Shown here one piece after another: positions 34,802 through 43,559 of a stretch of 64,000 bases of DNA (the first letter of the stretch is position 1; every line of letters begins with the position of its first letter). The notes under the pieces are model-generated. The model ran no database searches, was not told the DNA's origin, and was given only the letters and a program-made list of their open reading frames with translations. Source of the stretch: Paenibacillus tyrphae (GTDB lineage Bacteria; Bacillota; Bacilli; Paenibacillales; NBRC-103111); assembly GCF_027925525.1 (NCBI RefSeq), contig NZ_BSDJ01000004.1, positions 186,001 to 250,000 of the forward strand, given 5' to 3'. The translations under genes were made by a program, and so were the position numbers.

Positions 34802-35764
34802 ATGGAGCAGATTGTCGTACTTGACGGCTATACGCTGAATCCCGGCGATCTGAGCTGGGAAGGGCTGGAACGATTGGGATCGGTTGCTCTGTACGACCGT
34901 ACGCCGGTCGAGGAGATTGTAGATCGGGCGCGGGATGCCGGTATCGTGCTGACGAACAAAACGCCGCTGTCGGCGGATACGATTGCGCGGCTGCCGAACC
35001 TTCGTTACATCGGGGTGCTGGCGACGGGATACAACATTATCGATACCGAAGCGGCGGCGGCGCGCGGCATTGTCGTAACCAACGTGCCGGCTTACGGCAC
35101 ACACGGGGTGGCGCAGTTCGTATTCGCCCTGCTGCTGGAGCTGTGCCAGCACGTCGGGCGGCACGCCGAAGCGGTAAAATCCGGGGAATGGAGCGCTTCC
35201 CCGGATTTTACCTTCACGAAGACGCCGCTCGTGGAGCTGGCGGGGAAAACGATGGGCCTGATCGGGCTCGGCCGCATCGGGCGGCAAACCGCGCGCATCG
35301 CCGAAGCGTTCGGCATGCGCGTCATCGCCGTCGGCAGCGGACGCACCCAGCCCACCCCCGTGGAGGGGGTGGAATGGGTGACGCTGCCGGAGCTGCTGCA
35401 GCAGGCTGACGTCATCAGCCTGCACTGCCCGCTCACGCCCGCGACGCATGGGCTGATCAACCAAGACCGCATCGCCCTCATGAAGCCTTCGGCGATGCTG
35501 ATCAACACCGCCCGCGGCCCGCTCGTCGTCGAGAGCGACCTGGCCGCGGCGCTGCGCGAAGGCCGCCTTGGGGGCGCGGGTCTGGACGTGCTGTCGGCGG
35601 AGCCGCCGCACCCGGACAACCCGCTGCTCGCGGCCCCGAACTGCATCGTCACCCCGCATATCGCTTGGGCGACGAAGGAAGCGCGGGCCCGCCTGATGGA
35701 CACGGCGTGCGCGAACGTCCGGGCTTTCCTCGAAGGAAAGCCCGTTCATACGGTGCCGGAATAA
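34802..35764 (+). CDS. D-2-hydroxyacid dehydrogenase
   Basis: 320 residues. NAD-binding domain with KTMGLIGLGRIGRQTARIAEAFG (GxGxxG). Catalytic Arg in NTARGPLVVE, Glu in LSAEPPHPDNPLL, and His in VTPHIAWATKEAR. The N-terminal part (LTNKTPLSADTIARLPNLRYIGVLATGYNIIDT) is typical of glycerate/hydroxypyruvate-reductase-like members. The ATG follows ATGGAGGGCTGG. It probably forms a two-gene unit with the YciI-like gene 39 bp later. The natural hydroxy acid is not determined. Confidence 0.92.
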   Translation: MEQIVVLDGYTLNPGDLSWEGLERLGSVALYDRTPVEEIVDRARDAGIVLTNKTPLSADTIARLPNLRYIGVLATGYNIIDTEAAAARGIVVTNVPAYGTHGVAQFVFALLLELCQHVGRHAEAVKSGEWSASPDFTFTKTPLVELAGKTMGLIGLGRIGRQTARIAEAFGMRVIAVGSGRTQPTPVEGVEWVTLPELLQQADVISLHCPLTPATHGLINQDRIALMKPSAMLINTARGPLVVESDLAAALREGRLGGAGLDVLSAEPPHPDNPLLAAPNCIVTPHIAWATKEARARLMDTACANVRAFLEGKPVHTVPE

Positions 35765-35803
35765 TCGGCCCGTCACTATAATACAGAAACGGGGTATTCC
35801 AGA

Positions 35804-36064
35804 ATGAAGCATTTTGTTGTGTTTTTGCCGATGTTGGATGAAGCGAAGAGCGCGACCTATCGGCCCGAGCATTTGGCTTATTTGGAGGCTCAGCGCGGTC
35901 AAGGGCGCATTTTCGCCAGCGGACGGTTTACGGACGGTGCCGGCGGCATGGTCATATACAAGGCCGAATCGCTGGAAGAGGCGACCGCCTGGGCGGAGAA
36001 CGACCCGTACGTGCTCCACGGTGCCCGCCGTTATGAGATTCACGAGTGGGACATGGTGCAATAA
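35804..36064 (+). CDS. YciI-like protein
   Basis: 86-residue ferredoxin-like-fold protein of the YciI family. Conserved features are RPEHLAYLEAQRGQGRIFASGRF (His and Asp/Glu-like active-site region) and DPYVLHGARRYEIHEW. Members are linked to chlorinated-muconolactone type chemistry, but most bacterial copies have no known reaction. The ATG follows AACGGGGTATTCCAG, 39 bp after the hydroxyacid dehydrogenase. Confidence 0.87.
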   Translation: MKHFVVFLPMLDEAKSATYRPEHLAYLEAQRGQGRIFASGRFTDGAGGMVIYKAESLEEATAWAENDPYVLHGARRYEIHEWDMVQ

Positions 36065-36119
36065 GCGGGTCTCAACGCGCTCGCCGCTCCCTGGAACAGC
36101 TCAGCAACGTTCGTTCACA

Positions 36120-36144
36120 AAGGGATAGCTCCCTTCTTCCCGTT
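36120..36144 (+). terminator. Weak candidate terminator
   Basis: AAGGGA-TAGC-TCCCTT with a T/C-rich tail after the YciI-like gene. The stem is short. Confidence 0.35.
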
Positions 36145-36157
36145 TGATTGAAATTGA

Positions 36158-36186
36158 TTGATATCGTCAAAAAAAAGATTTATTAT
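36158..36186 (+). promoter_or_regulatory. Predicted promoter of the deoR-ROK operon with TTGA repeats
   Basis: TTGATA (36158-36163), 17-base spacer, TATTAT (36181-36186). The -35 overlaps TTGATATCGTCAA and follows repeated TTGA units (36144-36160), a pattern common in DeoR-type operators. Confidence 0.6.
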
Positions 36187-36230
36187 TTCATTAGATTGTC
36201 AAACGGATGGGAACGACAGGAGGGGACGCC

Positions 36231-37040
36231 ATGAGCGGAAAGATGCTCAGCAAAGGCGACCGGCGGCGCGAGCAGATTATGAACCTGCTGAAACGCCAAG
36301 GAAAAATTACGATTCAAGAGATCATTGACAAGTTCGCCTGCTCGGAAGCGACCGCCCGGCGCGACTTGGACCTGCTGGAGAAGCAGGGCGGGCTGATCCG
36401 CAGTCTGGGCGGCGCACAGCTGGATACGCCGTCTCCGTCTGCCGGCAGGGAAGTCCCCTTTAACGAGAAGAAGGAGCTGCTGTGGCTGGAAAAGGAAGCC
36501 ATTGCGGCCAAGGCCGCTTCGCTGGTGGAGGAAGGCGACGTCATCGGGCTGAGCGGGGGCACGACGACGTTTCTCATCGCCCGGGAGCTCAAGCTGCGAA
36601 GGGGCATTACCGTCGTCACTAACGCTGTGAACATCGCGATGGAGCTGTCCGAGAGCGACGGCATTCAGGTGGTGCTGACCGGCGGAGTGATGCGGAGCAA
36701 CAGCTTCGAGCTGTGCGGCCCGCTTGCGGAGAAAATTGTGGACAGCGTCAACATCGGCATGATGTTTCTGGGCGTGGACGGCGTTACCGAGGAGCAGGGC
36801 TTGACCACCTTCTCCGAGCAGGAAGCCGACATCGCCCGGCTGATGCTGAAGCGCTCACGCCGGACGGTGGCCGTCTTCGATCATACGAAGGTCGGCCGGA
36901 CTTCGCTGTTCAGCATCGCACCGCTGACAGCCGTGCAGGGCTGCATTACGAACCAGCCGACCGACGAGAAGCTGAAGCGGCATTTGGAAGAGCAGGGGAT
37001 CGCGCTGTACTTGGCGGAGCCGGCGGCTCCCGTCCTCTGA
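36231..37040 (+). CDS. DeoR/GlpR-family transcriptional regulator
   Basis: 269 residues. The N-terminal HTH has RREQIMNLLKRQGKITIQEI and FACSEATARRDLDLLE. The C-terminal DeoR sugar-phosphate sensor domain (about 85-250) has GDVIGLSGGTTTFLIAREL and VVLTGGVMRSNSFELCGP. It likely senses a phosphorylated sugar. ATG 36231 follows ACAGGAGGGGACGCC. It is followed 45 bp later by a ROK-family kinase, a natural source of its sugar-phosphate effector. Confidence 0.92.
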   Translation: MSGKMLSKGDRRREQIMNLLKRQGKITIQEIIDKFACSEATARRDLDLLEKQGGLIRSLGGAQLDTPSPSAGREVPFNEKKELLWLEKEAIAAKAASLVEEGDVIGLSGGTTTFLIARELKLRRGITVVTNAVNIAMELSESDGIQVVLTGGVMRSNSFELCGPLAEKIVDSVNIGMMFLGVDGVTEEQGLTTFSEQEADIARLMLKRSRRTVAVFDHTKVGRTSLFSIAPLTAVQGCITNQPTDEKLKRHLEEQGIALYLAEPAAPVL

Positions 37041-37085
37041 TGGGGAAATGACTAGTAGCGAAACGCATAGAAAAGAGGAGATCCG

Positions 37086-38057
37086 GTGAAACATTACGTA
37101 GGAATCGATATCGGCGGTACCAATATGGTTTGCGGTTTGACAGACGAGACGGGGCGGACGCTGCGCATGACGAAGGTCGCGACCGAGGCGCAGCGGGGCA
37201 GCGAGGACGTGATCGAACGGCTGGGGAAAGCTGTGAACGGCTTGATCGCGGAAGCCGGCGTATCGCCGGAGGCGGTCGGTATCGGCATTCCCGGGTTCGT
37301 CGACCATGTGAACGGCGTGTCGGTGCTCGCCGTCAACCTCGGCTGGAAAAACGTCCCGATAACGTCGGAGCTGAGCAAGCATCTCGGCGGACTGCCCGTT
37401 TATCTCAACCACGATGTACGGATGTATGTGTACGGCGAGGCGGTCGCCGGGGCCGGACAAGGTTATAAGCACGTACTCGGCCTGACGGTCGGGACGGGCC
37501 TCGCGGCGGCGATGGTGAACGAAGGCAGGCTGTATTACGGCAGCGGCGGACGTGCCGGCGAATTCGGACACATCCCGGTTCCGGGCCTTGAATACCATTG
37601 CAACTGCGGGATGACCGGGTGCCTGGAGACGGCCGTTTCGGCAACAGGGATTGCGCGCCAAGCGAGGGAAGCGGTACAGCGGGGCGAATCGACGATATTG
37701 GCTGAGCGTTTCTCCGGGGACAATCTCCAGCAATTGACGGCTGCGGACGTATCCCGCGCATACGACGAAGGAGACCCTGCGGCGATTGCCGTGATGGAGC
37801 GTACGGGGACCCTGCTTGGCCGGGGCTTGGCGGCGGCGATTCCGCTGTTCAGCCCGGAGGCGATCGTGATCGGCGGCGGCGGTTCGCTGGCGGGCGAGAG
37901 ATTGTTCGCGCCGATGCGCAAAGAAATCGAGCGGTCCACGCTTTCGTTCTACTTGGACGATCTCGTCATCAAGCCTGCGGAACGGATTGAAGATGCGGGT
38001 GTCGTCGGCAGCGCATTGTATGCGAAGCATCGTCTGAACGGAACCGATATTGTATAG
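37086..38057 (+). CDS. ROK-family sugar kinase (glucokinase-like)
   Basis: 323 residues. ATP-binding DIGGTNMVCGL at the N-terminus, catalytic NHDVRMYVYGE (Asp), TVGTGLAAAMV, GGRAGEFGHI, and the ROK zinc motif HCNCGMTGCLET near residue 180. GTG 37086 follows GAGGAGATCCG. Paired with a DeoR regulator. It phosphorylates a hexose; ROK enzymes of this form are often glucokinase- or allose-kinase-like, so the sugar is left open. Confidence 0.92.
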   Translation: MKHYVGIDIGGTNMVCGLTDETGRTLRMTKVATEAQRGSEDVIERLGKAVNGLIAEAGVSPEAVGIGIPGFVDHVNGVSVLAVNLGWKNVPITSELSKHLGGLPVYLNHDVRMYVYGEAVAGAGQGYKHVLGLTVGTGLAAAMVNEGRLYYGSGGRAGEFGHIPVPGLEYHCNCGMTGCLETAVSATGIARQAREAVQRGESTILAERFSGDNLQQLTAADVSRAYDEGDPAAIAVMERTGTLLGRGLAAAIPLFSPEAIVIGGGGSLAGERLFAPMRKEIERSTLSFYLDDLVIKPAERIEDAGVVGSALYAKHRLNGTDIV

Positions 38058-38269
38058 CAATAAAAAATGGAACCGTCACTGTCCGGGGGCAGCGTGCGGT
38101 TCCATTTCTTTTTGTGCTTATCCATTAAGCGTCTTTGTTTCTCGTGCAGCGTCGGGGTCGTCCGTTCGACGGGAACGACACCGTACCAGCTTCCGCGGCT
38201 CAGCTCTGGATTGCGAGAGCCTTCGCGCTCCAGCTTCCGCCGTTTTTTCCATGCTTGACTTTTGGCCAT
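37949..38269 (-). CDS. Small basic protein, unknown, overlapping the ROK kinase gene
   Basis: 106 residues starting MAKSQAWKKRRKLEREGSRN, with RTTPTLHEKQRRLMDKHKKKWNR near residue 55. The start ATG 38269 is preceded by CAGGAGGTGCCGAC, an excellent RBS. The frame continues through a terminator hairpin and overlaps the 3' end of the ROK gene by 109 bp. The conserved-looking part is the first ~75 residues; the rest may be a read-through tail of a gene that lost its stop. Nucleic-acid or ribosome association is suggested only by charge. Confidence 0.6.
   Translation of the reverse strand: MAKSQAWKKRRKLEREGSRNPELSRGSWYGVVPVERTTPTLHEKQRRLMDKHKKKWNRTLPPDSDGSIFYCYTISVPFRRCFAYNALPTTPASSIRSAGLMTRSSK
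38065..38107. terminator. Bidirectional terminator between the ROK kinase and a small minus-strand gene
   Basis: AAATGGAACCG (38065-38075) and CGGTTCCATTT (38097-38107) with A/T tracts outside both arms. It lies inside the 3' part of the minus-strand small gene. Confidence 0.8.
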
Positions 38270-38442
38270 GTCGGCACCTCCTGATTGGTGATCCATTCTA
38301 TTATACGCTTCTTGAGGGACGATGACCAGACGGCGGGAGTTTGACAGTTTTGCGGCGAACCGTGTAACCGGTTGTACCGCTTCTTCTTTCATGGTAACCT
38401 TGGAAGGGATACACATGCGATGGAACAGGAGTGGGACTTGCC

Positions 38443-38763
38443 TTGACATACGATGCGATTTATTGGCTCATGCTGGGAGCCGGATTTGTATTAACGGGTC
38501 TTGTTGGGATTCTTATGATGTGGAAGACGGAAAAGCTGCTGCTTTCGTTTCTGGCGGCAACGGCGGTCAACATTGTGCTGACAGCGGGTGCGGTCTGGTG
38601 GTGGTCGTCGGCTTTTGCGGGCTCCGAACAGCAGTTTTCCCGGATGTTCGGTCTGTTCGGCTTGGGCGTTTCGTTCGCGAATAATGAGGTGCTGCTGTTT
38701 TTCGCTCAACTGATCATGAAGAAAAAGATCGGCGGCGACCCGGCCCCAGACGCAGACGCCTAG
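38443..38763 (+). CDS. Small membrane protein, unknown
   Basis: About 106 residues with three hydrophobic helices (WLMLGAGFVLTGLVGILMM, LLLSFLAATAVNIVLTAGAVWWW, and NEVLLFFAQLIM) and a short acidic tail. TTG 38443 is 10 bases after AGGAGT; GTG 38431 is the alternative. No family motif is seen. A terminator lies at 38875. Confidence 0.62.
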   Translation: MTYDAIYWLMLGAGFVLTGLVGILMMWKTEKLLLSFLAATAVNIVLTAGAVWWWSSAFAGSEQQFSRMFGLFGLGVSFANNEVLLFFAQLIMKKKIGGDPAPDADA

Positions 38764-38874
38764 TTACAACAATCATTCAAATGTAACAAAACTGTAATCT
38801 GAATTTCATCCTGCGTTAACGTTCCTTGCCTATAATAACAATCGACCCCCTTTTTAATATATAAATTCCTTGAC

Positions 38875-38911
38875 AGCCTGCAATCTTCCCGATTGCAGGC
38901 TCTTTGTTTTT
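38875..38911 (+). terminator. Intrinsic terminator
   Basis: AGCCTGCAATC and GATTGCAGGCT form a perfect 11-bp stem with a TTCCC loop, followed by CTTTGTTTTT. It ends transcription from the small membrane gene and faces the deacetylase gene end. Confidence 0.9.
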
Positions 38912-38916
38912 GACGT

Positions 38917-40290
38917 TTACATCCCTTGATACATGCTTTCGTCGTAGCCTCTTCCGGCCGTCAGCGGGTTCGAGGACAGCTCCGGATTGTGGAAGCTGCT
39001 CGACGGGTATCTCCGGCGTACCTCGTTTGCGGAGATCGCGATCATTTTTGGCGTCAGCAGCGCGGTCTTCGTGTCCAGTCGCCGCTTGCCCTGCGGGTGG
39101 ATGACGTACAGCAGCCACCGTAAATAAAGCTTGGAACAAAATAAAAAGATGCCCTTGGGCAGATCCGAGACGGTAAATCCGAGCTGGGAAGCGCCGCGAT
39201 GGATGATCGAGACGCCATATAAGCCTTTCACGTCACGGAGCGTCGGGTCGCTTGCCAGCCGTTCGGATACGAGCGGCAAACACCGCTCCATCGCGCGGAT
39301 CAATTGCACGGCCAGCTGCATCGTTGATCTGGTCTTCATCCCAAAGTCGAGCAGCGTCGCATTGTCGAGGTGAAGCTCCATGACACAATCGCCCGGTTCG
39401 ATGAATTGACCGTCATTCAGCGGAATCCGTTTGCCATGATACCGGCACACCCGAAACTGGAGCAGTGCGTTAAACGGATCGATCGGCCGTACCTGAAGCA
39501 GCCATTGAAAGAGCCGCTCCCATTGGAGCCAGAGTGCGGCGATCCACCGTTTACGCTTCGGCCGGTCCGGAGGCAGGCGATCCTCCGTCTCGTTCAGCGG
39601 AAACCGCTCGTCGATGCGGACGAACGTAAAGCCGCGGCGCGCCGTTTCCGTCAAAAATTCATCAAGCGCGGCGATCATGAGCTTCGGCGCATCCGGGTCC
39701 GCCCCGAGCGTATCGCCGCTGTCATGAAGCACGATCACCGAACCGCTCTGAAGCTGAGCGAACAAGCGCTGCTTGATTTTATCCTTACCCGTTCGGTTGA
39801 GCCAATCTCCGACGATAAGCGACCAGAGCACGATGCGAAAACGCCGGGACAGGAAAAAGTCAAAGATGTTCACAACGCCCCAGGGCGGACGATAAAATTG
39901 AGGGGACTTACCCGTAATCTTTTCGATCACCTCGGCGGTCCGGTTAATTTGTTTTCTGACCTTCCAAGGCATCATCAAGGCATTAGTGCGGTGTACATAG
40001 TTGTGAACCCCGATCAGGTGGCCCTCGTTGTGCATGCGCAGAATCAATTCGGGGTAACGCTCAGCTTTGGACCCGAGCACGAAAAAGGTCGCTTTGACAC
40101 CATGCCGCGCAAGCAGGTCGAGCAGAATCGGCGTATATTTCGGGTCCGGACCGTCATCGAAGGTAAGCGCAATGCCGTGCTCGGTGTTTTCTTTCGGGTA
40201 CGCGCCAAGCGAGAAGACGCGCATGAGAAATGTAGGGATCAGCGTGTATAAAGTAAGGACGATAACGAGAATCGTGATTGATTCAGCCAT
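38917..40290 (-). CDS. Polysaccharide deacetylase (NodB) with YkoP-like C-terminal domain
   Basis: 457 residues. N-terminal anchor (residues ~4-25). The NodB domain has ALTFDDGPDP (metal/catalytic Asp), GVHNYVHR (H-x3-H), FYRPPWG and VIVLHDSGD. From about residue 245 a second domain of ~180 residues has RIPLNDGQFIEPGDCVMELHLDN, which resembles YkoP-type proteins of bacilli. It deacetylates N-acetylated glycans at the surface. It overlaps the upstream MFS gene by 8 bp and ends the operon started by a UgtP/YkoN-like glycosyltransferase. Confidence 0.86.
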   Translation of the reverse strand: MAESITILVIVLTLYTLIPTFLMRVFSLGAYPKENTEHGIALTFDDGPDPKYTPILLDLLARHGVKATFFVLGSKAERYPELILRMHNEGHLIGVHNYVHRTNALMMPWKVRKQINRTAEVIEKITGKSPQFYRPPWGVVNIFDFFLSRRFRIVLWSLIVGDWLNRTGKDKIKQRLFAQLQSGSVIVLHDSGDTLGADPDAPKLMIAALDEFLTETARRGFTFVRIDERFPLNETEDRLPPDRPKRKRWIAALWLQWERLFQWLLQVRPIDPFNALLQFRVCRYHGKRIPLNDGQFIEPGDCVMELHLDNATLLDFGMKTRSTMQLAVQLIRAMERCLPLVSERLASDPTLRDVKGLYGVSIIHRGASQLGFTVSDLPKGIFLFCSKLYLRWLLYVIHPQGKRRLDTKTALLTPKMIAISANEVRRRYPSSSFHNPELSSNPLTAGRGYDESMYQGM

Positions 40291-41452
40291 GTTCCATCAC
40301 TCTTTCTACAGGAACGAAACAATAAAACAAAGCAATCCCCCCTAGCAGAGCTGCACTTGTCAATACGGCGGCCGGTTCATGAAACGCGGCAGCCAGCCAT
40401 CCGCCGATTACCGGGCCGATAGCGACACCGATCCCTTCCACGCTCGAAAACAATCCCCATCCGAGGCCCTGCTGGTTTTTCGGCACATAGTCCGCCAGAA
40501 GGGCGTTCCACGCGGGAAGGACGGCTGAATAGGCAAAGCCGAGGACCGCGGCGATCAAGACGGCGGTAGGCAGCGTTGTAACCCGGGTCAGTAGGAAGAG
40601 AGCGGTGGCCATGGCCCCGAAGCCGAAGATGAGAAACCATTTGCGTCCCAGGCGGTCGGACCATTTTCCCATCGGGATCAGGAACAGGACCGTTAAAGCG
40701 CCACCGGCCATCAGGACGAGCGAGTAGCCGCTGTGACTGATACCCAGCGTATTGGCGGCAAAGCCCGGCAAGATCGGAACGAGCATACCGGCGGCCGCCG
40801 TTTGCAGAATCATGCCCGGGAGCAGCCGCTTCATCGTTTTCATTCGTTCCCACAGCAGCTCCGCCTGGCGTTTTAGCGGGATATAGGTCTGCTTGGAGGA
40901 GACTTCGTTTTTCATCCGCAGCGCCAGCAGCCATCCGAGAGCCCACAAGCCGACCATGAGCCAGAAGGAGAGCTGGTATCCTTTATCGATCAAAAAGTTG
41001 ATAACGACCGGCCCGGACCCTAAGCCGACGAGCCATATCGTATAAAGGATGCCCATTTGGGACGCCCGATTCTCCTCTTTAATTTTACTGAGGCAGACAA
41101 GCCATACCGGAGAGACGCCGATGCCAAATACGGCGGCGGCTACAATAAGCACCCATGCCTGATGGAAGTAATACATGGCGAGCAGGCCGAGCAGCGAAAC
41201 GAACAGCCCGGAATGAAGAATAAGCCGGAGCGAAAAGCGGTCGAGCAAATAACCGGCCAGGCATTTGATCGCCGTATCCGAGACGTAATGGACGGACACG
41301 GCGGCGCCGACAACGGCCACGGAAAGACCAAGGATACCCGTCGCATAAGTCGGCAAAAAGGAGACCAGATAGGCGCCCCGAACGAATTCGACCAAAAACA
41401 AAATGAGCGCAAGCGGTAATACGTCTTTGTCCATTGCGATTTTTCGCAGCAC
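40283..41452 (-). CDS. MFS transporter in a glycosyltransferase/deacetylase operon
   Basis: 389 residues, about twelve helices. MFS loop motif GKWSDRLGRKWFLIFG lies between helices 8 and 9, GYLLDRFSLRLILHSG between 2 and 3. GTG 41452 is chosen because GAGGAGGTG lies upstream; earlier starts would include that RBS. It lies between a UgtP-like glycolipid synthase and a NodB deacetylase. In staphylococci a similarly placed MFS protein, LtaA, flips the glycolipid anchor, so a lipid-linked sugar flippase is a reasonable inference. Confidence 0.83.
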   Translation of the reverse strand: MLRKIAMDKDVLPLALILFLVEFVRGAYLVSFLPTYATGILGLSVAVVGAAVSVHYVSDTAIKCLAGYLLDRFSLRLILHSGLFVSLLGLLAMYYFHQAWVLIVAAAVFGIGVSPVWLVCLSKIKEENRASQMGILYTIWLVGLGSGPVVINFLIDKGYQLSFWLMVGLWALGWLLALRMKNEVSSKQTYIPLKRQAELLWERMKTMKRLLPGMILQTAAAGMLVPILPGFAANTLGISHSGYSLVLMAGGALTVLFLIPMGKWSDRLGRKWFLIFGFGAMATALFLLTRVTTLPTAVLIAAVLGFAYSAVLPAWNALLADYVPKNQQGLGWGLFSSVEGIGVAIGPVIGGWLAAAFHEPAAVLTSAALLGGIALFYCFVPVERVMEHG

Positions 41453-41499
41453 CTGACCTATACACCTCCTCGATGGCAAGCCAAAGCCGAGCTCCCGCT

Positions 41500-42639
41500 C
41501 TAGCCGAAAATTCCGGTTTTGATGCGGGAGAGACCTTCAAGCATATCCGAGACGACGGACTCCGCCGCATTTCCGCTGTACAATTCCTCCATGACGGCCT
41601 TCATTCGTTCCGCTTGTTCGGGGAGCGAGATGATCCGCTTCACGAGCGAAGTCAACTCTTCGGGGCGCTGCGCAATTTCGACTGCTCCTTGCTGCGCCAG
41701 GAAGCGGGCATTTTCTTTTTCCTGGCCCGGGAGGGGACGGAAAACGATAACCGGCAAGCGCATGGCCAAAGCTTCCGAGAGCGTAATGCCTCCGGCTTTC
41801 GTAATTAAGCACGACGAGATCGCCATAAGCTCGTGAATGTGCTCCACATAACCGAGAATGCGGACGCGGGGATGGCCTGCAAACGACGCTTCGATCTGCT
41901 CCTTGAGCGGTTTGTTTCTGCCGCATACAAAGACTAGCTCGATTTCGTCCAAGTGGAACAGCGCATGCCCCATCTGGCTGATGTGCTTCAAGACGCCGTA
42001 GGCTCCGGCCATCAGGCAAACGACGGGCTTGGAAGGCTCGATACCATATTTCCGGCAGACGTCCTGCCGCCGGATCGGCTCGCTGAACGCGCTGCGGAGC
42101 GGGATACCGCTCACCTCAATGCGGTGCTCCGGCACGCCGGAATCGGCGATCTGCTGCTTTAAGTGCTCTGTGGCTACGTAATATTTATCAATATCCGGAT
42201 GAATCCAGCGCTGGTGAAGGACAAAGTCGGTTAAGACGGTATATGTCCGGATATCCGTGCCGTTGCGGGATATTAGCCCGGAGACGACAGGCAGCGGAAA
42301 CGTATAAATAATCGCATCGGGCCGTTCGGCCTGCAGCATTTGCTTGAATTTACGCGTACCGAACCGGTTCAGCATTTTGGTAAACGCCGTATCGTGCTTT
42401 AAATGCTGGGTTAAATAAAAGCTCCAGCCGTATAAATCCGGCCCCAGGGTAGAGCTCTTCAGATAAACGTAACGGGTAACGGCGTTCACGAAGGGGTGGG
42501 CCTCCGCAAGCAGGTCCACAAGCTTGACCTGGTCGATGCCCAAGCGGGCAAAACGCTGCTGCAGCGCCTTGGCGACCTGAAGATGTCCATCGCCGTAGCT
42601 GGCATATAAAATCAAAATGTTGGGGTTGGCTTCAGTCAT
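41500..42639 (-). CDS. MGDG synthase/UgtP-like glycosyltransferase
   Basis: 379 residues, GT-B fold. The N-terminal ILILYASYGDGHLQVAKAL (Gly-rich loop with His) is characteristic of MGDG-synthase and UgtP enzymes. VLTDFVLHQRW and the C-terminal donor site ITKAGGITLSEALAMRLPVIV are also present. Such enzymes add glucose or galactose to diacylglycerol to make glycolipid anchors. First gene of a minus-strand operon with a strong promoter at 42751-42723. B. subtilis YkoN, next to YkoP, is also a relative, which fits the YkoP-like domain in the last gene. Confidence 0.88.
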   Translation of the reverse strand: MTEANPNILILYASYGDGHLQVAKALQQRFARLGIDQVKLVDLLAEAHPFVNAVTRYVYLKSSTLGPDLYGWSFYLTQHLKHDTAFTKMLNRFGTRKFKQMLQAERPDAIIYTFPLPVVSGLISRNGTDIRTYTVLTDFVLHQRWIHPDIDKYYVATEHLKQQIADSGVPEHRIEVSGIPLRSAFSEPIRRQDVCRKYGIEPSKPVVCLMAGAYGVLKHISQMGHALFHLDEIELVFVCGRNKPLKEQIEASFAGHPRVRILGYVEHIHELMAISSCLITKAGGITLSEALAMRLPVIVFRPLPGQEKENARFLAQQGAVEIAQRPEELTSLVKRIISLPEQAERMKAVMEELYSGNAAESVVSDMLEGLSRIKTGIFG

Positions 42640-42722
42640 AGTTTTTCACGCACCTTAGTTCTCATTCAGATTCGCGAAACAATGGTGAAGTTGTGGAAGG
42701 AGGGCAAGATGGCCCCATCATT

Positions 42723-42751
42723 ATCATATACGAGTTTGCGAAAAGGTACAA
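42723..42751 (-). promoter_or_regulatory. Predicted promoter of the UgtP-like operon
   Basis: Minus strand: TTGTAC (42751-42746), 17-base spacer, TATGAT (42728-42723), about 85 bp upstream of the ATG. Confidence 0.65.
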
Positions 42752-42774
42752 AAAATTGAGTAAATTTTCTGATT

Positions 42775-42788
42775 TGTCCTATAGGACA
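42775..42788. promoter_or_regulatory. 14-bp perfect palindrome upstream of the UgtP-like promoter
   Basis: TGTCCTATAGGACA, centred about 33 bp upstream of the -35. Its symmetry and place suggest an activator or repressor site. Confidence 0.5.
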
Positions 42789-42824
42789 TCCTATTCGCAC
42801 GGAGCTCAACTTAGGCTCAAAGCC

Positions 42825-42854
42825 AAAAAAATCGGCCCCTTGAGCAGGGGCCGA
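42825..42854 (-). terminator. Intrinsic terminator of the azoreductase gene
   Basis: Minus strand: TCGGCCCC pairs with GGGGCCGA, then TTTTTTT. Confidence 0.88.
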
Positions 42855-42875
42855 CGGTGTATGGCAGCTGTGAAC

Positions 42876-43502
42876 TTAGAACGTGGATGCGGCTTGTGCA
42901 GCTTGACGAAGACCGGTTTCCACGATTTCTGCGTTACGATCCGGGAATTGGTTATGGCCTTCGACAACGACCGTAGTCAGATCCGTTACGCCGATGAAGC
43001 CCATAATCGTTTTCACATAATTCAACGACATTTCAATGGACGCCATTGGTCCTTCGGAATAAACGCTGCCGCGCGCATTCAGCAGAGCGACCTTTTTATC
43101 GGTTACGAGACCTTTTGGCCCTTGCTCCGTATATTTAAATGTTTTGCCGGCTTGGCAGAGGTAGTACAGGTAAGTTGTCAATTGGGCCGGAATCGTGAAG
43201 TTCCAGAGCGGGAACGCGAAGACGACTTTGTCCGCAGCCAGAAATTGATCCAGATAAGCGTTGGCGACATCGGCTGCCGCTTTTTCTTCTGTCGTCAGCT
43301 CCATGCCTTTACCTTGCTTGAACAAGCCGGTCATCATGACGGAATTGTAATAAGGCGGGTTGGCTGCAAACAGGTCGAGCTCGGTGATTTGGTCTTGCGG
43401 GTTAGCTTCACGGTACGATTTCAGGAATTCGTCATACAGTTTTACGCTAACTGCCTGATCGGCCGGGCGGTCGTTTGCTTTAATAAAAAGTACGTTGGAC
43501 AT
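42876..43502 (-). CDS. azoR: FMN-dependent NADH:quinone oxidoreductase/azoreductase
   Basis: 208 residues, flavodoxin-like fold. MSNVLFIKANDRPADQAVSVKL has the FMN phosphate loop, VFAFPLWNFTIPAQLTTYLYYLCQAG is the AzoR core motif, and ALLNARGSVYSEGP follows. It reduces quinones and azo compounds with two electrons and protects against thiol-reactive stress. ATG 43502 follows AAAGGAGGC. The promoter carries two half-palindromes of the kind bound by HxlR-type quinone sensors such as YodB. Confidence 0.92.
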   Translation of the reverse strand: MSNVLFIKANDRPADQAVSVKLYDEFLKSYREANPQDQITELDLFAANPPYYNSVMMTGLFKQGKGMELTTEEKAAADVANAYLDQFLAADKVVFAFPLWNFTIPAQLTTYLYYLCQAGKTFKYTEQGPKGLVTDKKVALLNARGSVYSEGPMASIEMSLNYVKTIMGFIGVTDLTTVVVEGHNQFPDRNAEIVETGLRQAAQAASTF

Positions 43503-43559
43503 AAAAATAAAGCCTCCTTTAATTTGGCGAAAAGGGTATAGGGTCAATCAAAATTAATA

